Shown piece after piece: positions 55,860 through 63,838 of a stretch of DNA of 64,000 nucleotides. Source of the DNA: Candidatus Parcubacteria bacterium (GTDB lineage Bacteria > Patescibacteria > ABY1 > UBA1558 > GWA2-36-10). The stretch is from assembly GCA_018669975.1 (NCBI GenBank), contig JABHSK010000009.1, positions 1-64,000 of the forward strand. Direction: 5' to 3'. The notes below the pieces were generated by a model that was given only the letters and a program-made list of their open reading frames with translations, did not search any database and was not told the DNA's origin. A program made the translations under genes and the position numbers. The first letter of the stretch is position 1; each line of letters opens with the position of its first letter.

Positions 55860-57707
55860 TTAATTCTTTCTAACTATAACTAAATAGGCTGGACTTAAAT
55901 CAAAATTAACAAATAATTTTTGTAATACATAGAATGGAAGGACAAAAAATCCCTTGAAGAAAAAACTAAACCTTCCAGCCACACTTCTATCTATGCCACT
56001 TCTAGTAGTATTAACTTCCTTTGAAGCCATGACATCCTCTTTTTTTATGAGCTTTTTTCTAATAAACCATAACATGTTTGATAAAGGAAAGCCATAATTA
56101 TAGAATTTAATAATTCTAAAGCCAGCATCACCCAACAACTTACTTAATTCCTTTTTTTCATAACGACGATAATGCCCTGCCCACTCATCTAGAATGCTCC
56201 ATTGTTTTTGATGTGCTGGCACTGACATTATAAATGTTCCATCTTTAGTTAATAGCTTGTTTATTTTATCTAAAGCAAATCTATCATCTTCTATATGCTC
56301 TAATACCTCTAGAGCGACTATCATTTGATACTTATCCTTTTCTGTACTTTTCAAAAAGTCAGCTAATTCAAATTTTATTTTTGGATGACCAACATTGTGC
56401 TTAGCAGTAGTAATGGCTTCCTGACCAATATCAACACCTGTACCTGAACTAAAATATGGGCTAAGACTAGCTATCATATCACCACTGCCAATGCCTATCT
56501 CTAAAAATTTATCTACTTTAATTTTATTATTTTGTATATATTCTAAGATCGTCCTCTTCCTCATCATATAGGCCGGCGTGGGAAGCCAAGTAGACTTTTG
56601 TTTATATTGCAGAACATCTTTAAATGCTCTGCCTGTTTTAGAAATAACAAAATTATTATTAAATAAGTCAAAAGCTTTGATGGCTATCTTTTCAGCTAAA
56701 GCAGGCTCGTTCTTTATCATTAATATCTTTTCAGCTAGAACACTTGCATCTTTTGGTGGACAAAACAAACAATTCTCCTGATCTATAAAACCAGCCGATA
56801 GAGAAGCCTGACAGTCAGCAATAATCACTGGCTTTTTCATAGCTATCATTTGAAAAACTTTATTAGCCACCACTCGTCTACCCTTTTGGCTACCACCAAA
56901 ATGACCTCCAATACAAACATCTGCCTGTGCTATCTTGGCTGGCAATCTATCAAAATCAACCCAGTCCATAAACTTAATATTTTTTACTCCTAAATCATTG
57001 GACATTTTCAGCATCTTACCATGTAGCTGACCAGTGCCAATTATTTCTAATTCTATAGATTTATCTGTGGTCAAAATTTTAGCCGCCTTAATTATGGTAT
57101 CAATCCCATGAATTGGAGAAAACTTTCCATAAAATAAAACCTTAAACTTGTTAGATTCCTGTTTCTCTAAAGGAAAAAAAATATTCTCATCTGCGCCAAT
57201 GTATACGTGAGATAATTTCTGTCGTGGTATCTTAAACTTCTTAGCAAAGTAATCGGCATGTTCAGGCGTGTCTAATATTACTTTATTTGCTAAACGACAA
57301 CTGATCTTGTCCAAAAAATATAAAGCTTTTTTTATCAAAAAATTATTACTAGTTTTTCTATCATCAATCATAGTATCATAAATAGATAACATGGGATTAA
57401 AGATGATCTTTTTTCTCAAAAATAAAACCCTAGCCAATAACATATCCAACTGACCAGGATAACCAACGATAACACAATCAATTTTACCTAGACCAAATCT
57501 TTTGATAATTAATTTCAAATATAATAAAATTGCCAAAAATATCAACAATATTTTCTTCCCCAGGCTAAGATTAATTTTATTTTCAAATTTAGCATATAGA
57601 TCAACTCGGTATTCCACCACCTCCACACCATTGGCAATTAAACCATTGATAATATTCCTATTACGTGGATAATCTTTTTCATATGTACCAAAATAACAAA
57701 CTCTCAT
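55860..57707 (-). CDS. GT4-type glycosyltransferase fused to a SAM-dependent methyltransferase
   Basis: 615 aa. Residues ~1-375 form a GT-B glycosyltransferase (MRVCYFGTYEKDYPRN at the N-terminus; KVLFYGKFSPIHGIDTIIKAA, typical of the second Rossmann domain; then VIIADCQASLSAGF near the nucleotide-sugar site). Residues ~390-560 are a methyltransferase: FLEIGIGSGDMIASL, VALEVLEHIEDD, LLTKDGTFIMSVPAH. The linker holds MMRKRTILEYIQ. The two activities in one chain would glycosylate and then methylate the same molecule, or a cap unit (inference). Start ATG is 4 nt after the preceding stop. Confidence 0.85.
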   Translation of the reverse strand: MRVCYFGTYEKDYPRNRNIINGLIANGVEVVEYRVDLYAKFENKINLSLGKKILLIFLAILLYLKLIIKRFGLGKIDCVIVGYPGQLDMLLARVLFLRKKIIFNPMLSIYDTMIDDRKTSNNFLIKKALYFLDKISCRLANKVILDTPEHADYFAKKFKIPRQKLSHVYIGADENIFFPLEKQESNKFKVLFYGKFSPIHGIDTIIKAAKILTTDKSIELEIIGTGQLHGKMLKMSNDLGVKNIKFMDWVDFDRLPAKIAQADVCIGGHFGGSQKGRRVVANKVFQMIAMKKPVIIADCQASLSAGFIDQENCLFCPPKDASVLAEKILMIKNEPALAEKIAIKAFDLFNNNFVISKTGRAFKDVLQYKQKSTWLPTPAYMMRKRTILEYIQNNKIKVDKFLEIGIGSGDMIASLSPYFSSGTGVDIGQEAITTAKHNVGHPKIKFELADFLKSTEKDKYQMIVALEVLEHIEDDRFALDKINKLLTKDGTFIMSVPAHQKQWSILDEWAGHYRRYEKKELSKLLGDAGFRIIKFYNYGFPLSNMLWFIRKKLIKKEDVMASKEVNTTRSGIDRSVAGRFSFFFKGFFVLPFYVLQKLFVNFDLSPAYLVIVRKN

Positions 57708-57711
57708 ATGA

Positions 57712-58476
57712 TTATTTTTTCTTAGCTATATAAATAATTTCACTTTGCATCAGATTACTTTTCGTTACAGTGGCTTCATTTAATTGTTCGCAATACCTTT
57801 TTGCCTGAACATTAAAGCCAGCGGATGCTAACCTGTCTATATAATCACGACCATACAACCTTAAATGATCATACTGCCCAAATAACCTCTCTCTGTCTAT
57901 TGGCTCAACTATGTTTTTGTCTTCAAGTGTCCTGTCCCTCTTAGTATCTATCGGCACTTGCAATATTGCCCAGCCACCTGGTTTAAGTACTCGATAAACT
58001 TCCTTCATGGCTTTGACATCATCTTCTACGTGCTCCAAAACATGATTGGCAAACACAACATCAAAAAGATTGTCAGTGAACGGCATTTTGTGAATATCTA
58101 ATTTTACCTCAGCTAATGGAGAATTAAGATCGCCGGTTACATACTCAAGGTTAGACATCTTTTTAAATTTTCTATAAAAACATTGTTCTGGGGCCAAATG
58201 TAAAACTTTCAATTTATCTCTAAAAAAATTAGTTTCATTTTTTAAATAAAACCATAATAATCTATGACGCTCCAAAGACAAACAGCCCGGACATAAAGAA
58301 TTATTTCTATTTTTAGAACCATAAGAAAAAAACCGACTAAAGCCAGTTTCACATATTGGACAATAGTGTTTATTGCCTTTTAAAAAAATACTAAAAATAT
58401 TAGAAAAAATAAAACTAAACCTAATTAGTTGATGCCTTGGTAATTTTTGTATTAAAAATAATTTGGCTCGTCTCAT
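57712..58476 (-). CDS. SAM-dependent methyltransferase with N-terminal zinc-ribbon-like segment
   Basis: 254 aa. Near residue 38 a HYCPICETGFSRFFSYG...CPGCLSLERHRLLWFYL stretch carries two CxxC pairs spaced like a zinc ribbon. Then KVLHLAPEQC and YVTGDLNSPL (SAM site), FDVVFANHVLEHVEDD and VLKPGGWAILQVPID (type 11 pattern). The combination is seen in envelope-cluster methyltransferases. Substrate unknown. A short gap (4 nt) to the GT4 fusion indicates the same operon. Confidence 0.85.
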   Translation of the reverse strand: MRRAKLFLIQKLPRHQLIRFSFIFSNIFSIFLKGNKHYCPICETGFSRFFSYGSKNRNNSLCPGCLSLERHRLLWFYLKNETNFFRDKLKVLHLAPEQCFYRKFKKMSNLEYVTGDLNSPLAEVKLDIHKMPFTDNLFDVVFANHVLEHVEDDVKAMKEVYRVLKPGGWAILQVPIDTKRDRTLEDKNIVEPIDRERLFGQYDHLRLYGRDYIDRLASAGFNVQAKRYCEQLNEATVTKSNLMQSEIIYIAKKK

Positions 58477-58492
58477 ATCTCAAGTTTAAAAA

Positions 58493-59797
58493 CTACTCAA
58501 ACAAAACCATAATACTTACTAATAATGGGAAATCTATTTTAACAATTTGCCCATTGGATAATAATATATCAGCAAGTGTTCTTCCCCAGGGATTCAAAAA
58601 TCCAATCAAAGCAACTACAATTGAAATAGCTGTTGTTGTGGTAAATAATAACAAAAAGTTATATGATCTTTTCTTGGTAAACAATAAAAGAAGGAAAAAA
58701 TAAAGTAGCGGCGTAATAGCAATAAGCCAACGATAACCAAAGGATGCTCCAGTGTAAACCCTAACCTTTAAAGAATAATATAAAATTATAATTAAAAAAC
58801 CCACGAAAATTATAAGTGCCTCTAACCTAAAATGTGCTTTTCTGTTTCTTAAAATTTTATAAATTGAATAAATTGAAAATAAGAGAATTGGGGTATATAA
58901 AAATAATCCATGTGTGCCAAACAATATATTTATCAAATAAACCAATGGTCTACTCCTTATTGCTGTGCCGTAGGCAACGCTTACTGGATCCCAGAATTCT
59001 GGATGAAATTGAGGTAGCAGAAAATCACCAGTAACCTGGTAATTAAGTACCACCTGTAGAATCAACATAGGTAGGGCTGCCAAAATATAGTAAATTATAT
59101 ATTTTTTAGGAAATGTTACTAAACAGTAAATAAAAAATAAAAATAAAAATGTTAAACCAGTCGGAATATCAATTACCGCTGCCAAAGAAATAAAAAATCC
59201 TGATAAACTCAAATATTTTTTATAGTTATTGGATTTCTTTAATTTTAATTTTAACAAAAAATAAAACCCTATAAACAACAAACTACCCGCGATAGTGTGA
59301 TTGTTTAAAGAAATAAAAAAAGAAAAAAATAATGTTCCTAAACCAAAACCTAGTAATAGCCATGTCCTATATTCTTTTCTAATATCTAATAATTTAATAG
59401 TTTTGTGGAGGATAAATAATAAGGCGAAAAAACTACCTCCCACCAAAATTAAATTAATAAAATAAATAGCCCAGCTTTGATCTAACATTCGAATATCAAG
59501 ATTGAAAACATTGTATAGAACAAAATATACCCCCGCTCCAGCTACTGACAAAACTGGCGGTTTAGAAGAATAATAATTACCATCCCGAAGTATTTTATCA
59601 TCAGTATTAATCTGATAATCATTGATCACTAGTGTGCCTTGCTCAACTATGGCTTGCATAGTCATAAAGCGTGATGAGTTATTGGTACTATCTGAATGGG
59701 GTCGTGTAAAAGCTAAGGCAAAGATAGCAAAAAACATAATCACCAGCAAAAGCTGGGATTTTATAAAATATTGTGCAATGTGTTTTTTGAAACCCAT
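58493..59797 (-). CDS. Multi-pass membrane protein, GT-C/GT39-like
   Basis: 434 aa with ~10 hydrophobic helices. The N-terminal outer loop contains RPHSDSTNNSSRFMTMQAIVEQG, and a GASFGYRWLIAITPLLYFFL motif near residue 370 parallels the GGSFGARRM segment of 16250-17542. By analogy with ArnT/RgtA-type enzymes it uses a polyprenyl-phosphate sugar. Extremely AT-rich. It overlaps neither neighbour but is within 16 and 1 nt of them in the operon. Confidence 0.72.
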   Translation of the reverse strand: MGFKKHIAQYFIKSQLLLVIMFFAIFALAFTRPHSDSTNNSSRFMTMQAIVEQGTLVINDYQINTDDKILRDGNYYSSKPPVLSVAGAGVYFVLYNVFNLDIRMLDQSWAIYFINLILVGGSFFALLFILHKTIKLLDIRKEYRTWLLLGFGLGTLFFSFFISLNNHTIAGSLLFIGFYFLLKLKLKKSNNYKKYLSLSGFFISLAAVIDIPTGLTFLFLFFIYCLVTFPKKYIIYYILAALPMLILQVVLNYQVTGDFLLPQFHPEFWDPVSVAYGTAIRSRPLVYLINILFGTHGLFLYTPILLFSIYSIYKILRNRKAHFRLEALIIFVGFLIIILYYSLKVRVYTGASFGYRWLIAITPLLYFFLLLLFTKKRSYNFLLLFTTTTAISIVVALIGFLNPWGRTLADILLSNGQIVKIDFPLLVSIMVLFE

Positions 59798-59798
59798 T

Positions 59799-60749
59799 TT
59801 AAATGATTTTTTTTATGTAGTGCCTAGTTTCTTTTTTGTCTGCCTGTCGAACAATAATCTCTCCCAAAAACCCCATTGATATCAACTGGATGCCAATTAT
59901 GATAAATAATACCCCTAAAAATAACAACGGCCTACTACCAATAGCTTGCCCCTGAAACCAAACAATAGTTAAATATAAACACAGACCAGAACCGAGGAGA
60001 AAAAACATTAGACCCAAATTACCAAAGAAATGCGCTGGCTTACGAGCATACTTAGTCAATAAAATAACATTAATTGGATCTAATAAATAATTAGTAAATC
60101 TACCTAGTCCAAGATTGCCATATTTTGATTCGTCAAACTTGCGAGCATGGTGCTTAACTACGACCTCTGTCACCTTAAAGCCTTGTTGGTGAGCTAAAGC
60201 TGGCAGGAATCTATGCAGCTCTCCGTAAACGTTTATATTTTTTACTACCTCTTTTTTATAAATCTTAAAACCACAATTAAAATCATGCAGCTTTATTCCT
60301 GTCATTGATGCTACGGTAATATTAAATATTTTAGAAGATATTAATTTTACCAAAGGATCCTTGCGATCTTTTTTCCAACCAGAAACCAGATCATAACCCT
60401 TATTTATTTTAGCTATTAGATTTGGTATCTCATTGGGATCATCTTGCAAGTCAGCATCCATGGTAACAACTAAATCTCCCTGACATTCCTGAAACCCAAT
60501 AGCTAGGGCTGCGGACTTGCCAAAATTACGTCTTAGACTAATTACCTTAATTTGTTGATTGCTTACTTTGAGCTGCTTGAGAATATCTAGAGATCCATCA
60601 TCAGAACCATCATCTATATAGACTATCTCGTATGTTAAATTTAACCCAGTCAAAACATCAACTAATTTATCATTTAATTCCTGCAAAGAACCCTTTTCAT
60701 TAAAAAGAGGAATTACTATTGATATTTCTTGATTAATTTTTTCAGACAT
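59799..60749 (-). CDS. Polyprenyl-phosphate glycosyltransferase (GT2, GtrB/ArnC-like)
   Basis: 316 aa. N-terminal GT-A domain: ISIVIPLFNEKGSL, IVYIDDGSDDGSLDIL, KVISLRRNFGKSAALAIGFQE, VVTMDADLQDDPNEIPNL (DxD plus LQDDP, the family signature), and VSGWKKDRKDPLVKLI-SSK. Two C-terminal transmembrane helices (about residues 240-262 and 270-295) anchor it. It makes a lipid-linked sugar for the membrane glycosyltransferases nearby. Gap to the next gene is 1 nt. Confidence 0.93.
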   Translation of the reverse strand: MSEKINQEISIVIPLFNEKGSLQELNDKLVDVLTGLNLTYEIVYIDDGSDDGSLDILKQLKVSNQQIKVISLRRNFGKSAALAIGFQECQGDLVVTMDADLQDDPNEIPNLIAKINKGYDLVSGWKKDRKDPLVKLISSKIFNITVASMTGIKLHDFNCGFKIYKKEVVKNINVYGELHRFLPALAHQQGFKVTEVVVKHHARKFDESKYGNLGLGRFTNYLLDPINVILLTKYARKPAHFFGNLGLMFFLLGSGLCLYLTIVWFQGQAIGSRPLLFLGVLFIIIGIQLISMGFLGEIIVRQADKKETRHYIKKII

Positions 60750-60751
60750 GA

Positions 60752-61288
60752 TTAAAACTTATTTTTTTTGATTTTAAATATATACCCCAAATAATTAAAG
60801 AATGGATGAAAAAACAGAGCCATAGCCACGGCTGATAATAACATATGCCAAGGCAAGTATACATAAAACGACATAAATATGATAGTGCCTATAATCCAAT
60901 CTATTTGATCAAATGGAAACCAATATACCCCTGGTTTAATTTGGCGGCGGCGTTTAAAAAAACTCCTAATTGCATCCCCAAACAAAGCACCGAATCCCAT
61001 AAGAAAGCCTAGCAAAAAAACATTGGTCTGACTATAATCGATTATCAACCAATCTGTCATACTGCCGGTTATCGTAGTCTGCCAATATAAAAAAACCATA
61101 CACGCCAAAATACCAAAAAAGAAGCCACGAATTGTCTTGTGTGGTCCAAAGATAGGCTGATCTTTATATCTTTTATTAAAATCTATCGGATAATTAAGCC
61201 ACGGCACCCATTTAAATAAAACCGGCGCCATGTTGGCTACTCCGGCTGGTAGAAAAAACCAAAATATTTTTACTAAATAAATAAACAT
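60752..61288 (-). CDS. CDP-archaeol synthase (CarS, PF01864)-like membrane protein
   Basis: 178 aa with four to five hydrophobic helices. FFLPAGVANMAPVLFK near residue 12, then DFNKRYKDQPIFGPHKTIRGFFFGI (CarS signature GxxKTxRG), GFGALFGDAIRSFFKRRRQIKPG (GDxxxSFxKRRxxxxPG) and FDQIDWIIG. In archaea CarS activates the unsaturated archaetidic acid with CTP; bacterial members exist. It lies beside a CDP-alcohol phosphotransferase (13-nt gap), so the two could act in sequence on a polar lipid. The real substrate is unknown. Confidence 0.82.
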   Translation of the reverse strand: MFIYLVKIFWFFLPAGVANMAPVLFKWVPWLNYPIDFNKRYKDQPIFGPHKTIRGFFFGILACMVFLYWQTTITGSMTDWLIIDYSQTNVFLLGFLMGFGALFGDAIRSFFKRRRQIKPGVYWFPFDQIDWIIGTIIFMSFYVYLPWHMLLSAVAMALFFHPFFNYLGYIFKIKKNKF

Positions 61289-61301
61289 TCAAATCAAGCT
61301 A

Positions 61302-61949
61302 TTAAAAATCTTTAAGGCTTTTCTTCTTACCCTTTAACTCCTTTTTTATTTTTGCAAAACTAACTACGGTTAATATTATAATCAGAACAGAGAATGCTAA
61401 TAAAGCAATATTTAAATAATTTGCTCCTGTGAATGCCCACCATATATATAACGCATAAACCAAACCTTTACTTCTAACCACTAAACGAACGGGGATCTTG
61501 AGCCAATATCTAACAATAATAAAGAATAGCCAAACCGTATAGAAATAAATATAAAGCAAACCAATATTAGGATCTATCAACCTAAATATACCCAGAGTTA
61601 AGACAACAATAAAAATACCTGTGTGATCACAAACAGTATCAACTAAATCTCCCTCGGTATCATCCTGTTTAAGTAAACGGGCTAGCCCACCATCTATACC
61701 ATCAATAAAAACATGTACTACTAAAAAAATACTAGCTATTTTTGGAGCATCTAAAACAAAATACACAAAACCACCCAAAATAAATATTCCAAAATAACTC
61801 AAGTGATTAGCACTAACGTTTATTTTTTTGAAAAATAAAGCTAGTGGTGAAAAAAATAAATCCCTCCAGCACCTAACTCTTTTATATAGAGTTTGCTCGG
61901 TTTCACAATAGTCATCTAAATACTTGTCTATTTTATGTATTTCGGACAT
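61302..61949 (-). CDS. CDP-alcohol phosphatidyltransferase
   Basis: 215 aa, first gene of the envelope operon. The motif DGIDGGLARLLKQDDTEG, then DLVDTVCDHTG (about residues 87-115), is the full CDP-alcohol phosphotransferase signature DxxDGxxAR(x8)GxxxDxxxD. Five to six hydrophobic helices follow. It exchanges CMP for an alcohol (glycerol-3-phosphate, serine, inositol or another head group). The partner CarS-like enzyme suggests it consumes a CDP-lipid made next door. Promoter TTGAAT/TATTAT upstream. Confidence 0.88.
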   Translation of the reverse strand: MSEIHKIDKYLDDYCETEQTLYKRVRCWRDLFFSPLALFFKKINVSANHLSYFGIFILGGFVYFVLDAPKIASIFLVVHVFIDGIDGGLARLLKQDDTEGDLVDTVCDHTGIFIVVLTLGIFRLIDPNIGLLYIYFYTVWLFFIIVRYWLKIPVRLVVRSKGLVYALYIWWAFTGANYLNIALLAFSVLIIILTVVSFAKIKKELKGKKKSLKDF

Positions 61950-61973
61950 AACGCAAAATATTAATATGTATTT

Positions 61974-62002
61974 ATAATACTATTTTTTCTATTTTTATTC
62001 AA
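61974..62002 (-). promoter_or_regulatory. Promoter of the nine-gene envelope operon
   Basis: Minus strand: TTGAAT (61997-62002), 17-bp spacer, TATTAT (61974-61979). 24 nt to the ATG at 61949. Confidence 0.6.
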
Positions 62003-62053
62003 CAAAATATATTAGTATAAAAAAATAACTATATAGCACATTAGACTTGTTTC

Positions 62054-62062
62054 TGTTATAAT
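62054..62062 (+). promoter_or_regulatory. Extended -10 promoter
   Basis: TGTTATAAT, 26 nt before the ATG at 62089. Confidence 0.6.
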
Positions 62063-62088
62063 AATAAATAGATAATTAAAGTTTTAAT

Positions 62089-62859
62089 ATGGATGAGCAA
62101 AACAATACCCCTTTAAACAACGTGGCTACACCAACTGACGCATCAATGCCTGCTAGTGACGCCCCGGTCAACCCCACTTCCATGACTAATAATCAATTAG
62201 CCAATCAAGGCGTACCAGCTGAAATATCTAATGAAACAGCTACTACACCTTTAGCAGCAGAACCAGCGCCAGTTACCCCCGAAGCAGTTACTCCTGCAAA
62301 AACTCAAGAGCAAACCTTTGGTAAGAGTGAACTTTTAAATGCCAAAGATATATTACTGGACATGCTAGGAATGGATATAGGGAATATGGTTGCCGATTTA
62401 GGAGCTGGCGGAGGGTTGTTTACTTTAACAGCGGCTAGAATAGTTGGGGATCAAGGACAGGTTTATGCCGTTGATATTATAAAAAATAGTTTATCTGAAA
62501 TAGAATCAAAGGCTAGGATGGCCGGACTGTATAATATCAAAACTATATGGAGTAATATAGAAATGGTTGGGGCCACAAAAATTCCCGATGCTTCCCTAGA
62601 TTATGCTATGTTAGTTAATGTCTTGTTTCAATCAAAAAAACACTTTGAAATGATGAGCGAAGCTACTCGCCTATTAAAACCAAATGGAAAATTACTAATC
62701 GTAGATTGGAGTAATACTAACCCTGGTTTTGCACCAAATAATGACATGAAAGTTGATAAAGATAGCTTGATAAATAATTCTGCTCAAATAAATTTACTAT
62801 TAGACAAAGAGTTCAAAGCTGGCGAATACCATTTTGGCTTAATTTTCATAAAACAATAA
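62089..62859 (+). CDS. SAM-dependent methyltransferase with a disordered N-terminal tail
   Basis: 256 aa. The first ~75 residues are Pro/Ala/Thr/Asn-rich and low-complexity. From about residue 80 a methyltransferase core: NAKDILLDMLGMDIGNMVADLGAGGGLFTLTAARIVG (SAM-binding GAGGG loop), VYAVDIIKNSL, LDYAMLVNVLFQ, and LLKPNGKLLIVDW (type 11 pattern). Substrate unknown. Such tails often keep enzymes at surfaces or complexes, but this is only inference. The gene is followed by a terminator. Confidence 0.82.
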   Translation: MDEQNNTPLNNVATPTDASMPASDAPVNPTSMTNNQLANQGVPAEISNETATTPLAAEPAPVTPEAVTPAKTQEQTFGKSELLNAKDILLDMLGMDIGNMVADLGAGGGLFTLTAARIVGDQGQVYAVDIIKNSLSEIESKARMAGLYNIKTIWSNIEMVGATKIPDASLDYAMLVNVLFQSKKHFEMMSEATRLLKPNGKLLIVDWSNTNPGFAPNNDMKVDKDSLINNSAQINLLLDKEFKAGEYHFGLIFIKQ

Positions 62860-62879
62860 AATTTATACTAATGATTACC

Positions 62880-62912
62880 AACCTCGCTCTCAGCGGGGTT
62901 GACTTTATTTTA
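62880..62912 (+). terminator. Terminator of the methyltransferase gene
   Basis: AACCTCGCT-ctc-AGCGGGGTT (one G-U), then GACTTTATTTT. Confidence 0.8.
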
Positions 62913-62927
62913 CGAATTATTTAACAT
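62899..62927 (+). promoter_or_regulatory. Promoter of the small membrane protein, nested in the terminator
   Basis: TTGACT (62899-62904), 17-bp spacer, TAACAT (62922-62927). The -35 starts within the terminator stem. Confidence 0.5.
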
Positions 62928-62952
62928 AGAAATACTTATAAAATATAATTTT

Positions 62953-63363
62953 ATGGATTTATCAAAACTTTTGAATTTCGAATACTTATTTGCACGTTTT
63001 CCTGAAGCAGGATTTTCTTGGCCTGTCAGAATCGGTCTATTGATTATTTTTGTTGGCGCCATTATAGTAGCCCTGTATACACATAAAAAACTTAAACAAA
63101 ATTTGGGTGTGGCTGGAAAAGCTTGGAAAAGATTACAAGTTTGGAGCTGGTCAGTTGGACTCGTTGGTATTATGCTCGTTTATTTCAGAGAAGTAAGGGC
63201 TCTATATCTTAGTTCCAGGTTCTGGTTAATCCTCTGGTTACTAGTATCTGTAGTGTGGTTAATCTATATCATCGCAAAATGGAAAAAAGATGTCCCTAAT
63301 AAAGAGACCCAAGAAAAGCATAAACAAGAATATTCTAAATGGTTACCTAAACAAAATAAATAA
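62953..63363 (+). CDS. Small integral membrane protein
   Basis: 136 aa from the ATG at 62953. Three hydrophobic helices (about residues 25-44, 68-86, 94-113), then a basic tail rich in K and Q (KETQEKHKQEYSKWLPKQNK). Family not recognised. It precedes yraN, with a terminator between. Confidence 0.72.
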   Translation: MDLSKLLNFEYLFARFPEAGFSWPVRIGLLIIFVGAIIVALYTHKKLKQNLGVAGKAWKRLQVWSWSVGLVGIMLVYFREVRALYLSSRFWLILWLLVSVVWLIYIIAKWKKDVPNKETQEKHKQEYSKWLPKQNK

Positions 63364-63376
63364 TTTTTACAATATA

Positions 63377-63403
63377 AACAGGCGAAATTTTTAGCCTGTT
63401 TTA
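63377..63403 (+). terminator. Terminator whose U-tract runs into the yraN start codon
   Basis: AACAGGC-gaaatttttа-GCCTGTT type stem (63377-63400), then TTA and the ATG at 63403. yraN expression therefore needs readthrough, or a promoter inside this region. Confidence 0.7.
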
Positions 63404-63744
63404 TGTTTAGAAAAAAATTAGGAAATGAAGGTGAGGAAATTGCCGCACAATACTATAAAAGCCTAGGTTGGCAGGTCATAGCCCAAAATTTTTGGACTCG
63501 TTATGGTGAGTTGGATTTGATATTGAAAAAAAATAAACAAATCTTGTTGGTAGAAGTTAAGACTAGGAGTAATTATAATTTTGGCTGGGCAGAAGAAAGC
63601 ATAAATGAACAAAAAATACTAAGAATGCAAGAGTCTTTCTACATTTTTAGTGAAGAATTTTCCTTTGGGGACACCTATTCAATTGAAATATGCTTGATTT
63701 ATAAACGTGAAAATAAATTTTCCATAAAAAGATTAACCATATAA
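63403..63744 (+). CDS. yraN: YraN-family (UPF0102) putative endonuclease
   Basis: 113 aa, typical length. LGNEGEEIAAQYYKSLGWQVIAQNFWTRYGELDLILKK is the diagnostic segment (GE..A..YL...G, then GELDLI), followed by LLVEVKTRS, the restriction-endonuclease-like E-x-K motif. Holliday-junction-like nucleases share this fold; the role of YraN is not settled. The ATG follows directly after a terminator U-tract. Next on the same strand is nusA. Confidence 0.93.
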   Translation: MFRKKLGNEGEEIAAQYYKSLGWQVIAQNFWTRYGELDLILKKNKQILLVEVKTRSNYNFGWAEESINEQKILRMQESFYIFSEEFSFGDTYSIEICLIYKRENKFSIKRLTI

Positions 63745-63749
63745 ATAGG

Positions 63750-63778
63750 TTGACTAATTGTACAAAAAACTGTATAGT
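63750..63778 (+). promoter_or_regulatory. Promoter of nusA
   Basis: TTGACT (63750-63755), 17-bp spacer, TATAGT (63773-63778). Confidence 0.8.
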
Positions 63779-63788
63779 GTAAGAAGTT

Positions 63789-63820
63789 AAGCTAGTTACT
63801 CTGTAAACTAGCTTATTTTT
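63789..63820 (+). terminator. Terminator-like hairpin in the nusA leader (candidate attenuator)
   Basis: AAGCTAGTT (63789-63797) pairs with AACTAGCTT (63806-63814), followed by ATTTTT. It lies between the promoter and the ATG, so it could attenuate nusA. Confidence 0.65.
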
Positions 63821-63838
63821 ATAAATTAATATTGATTT

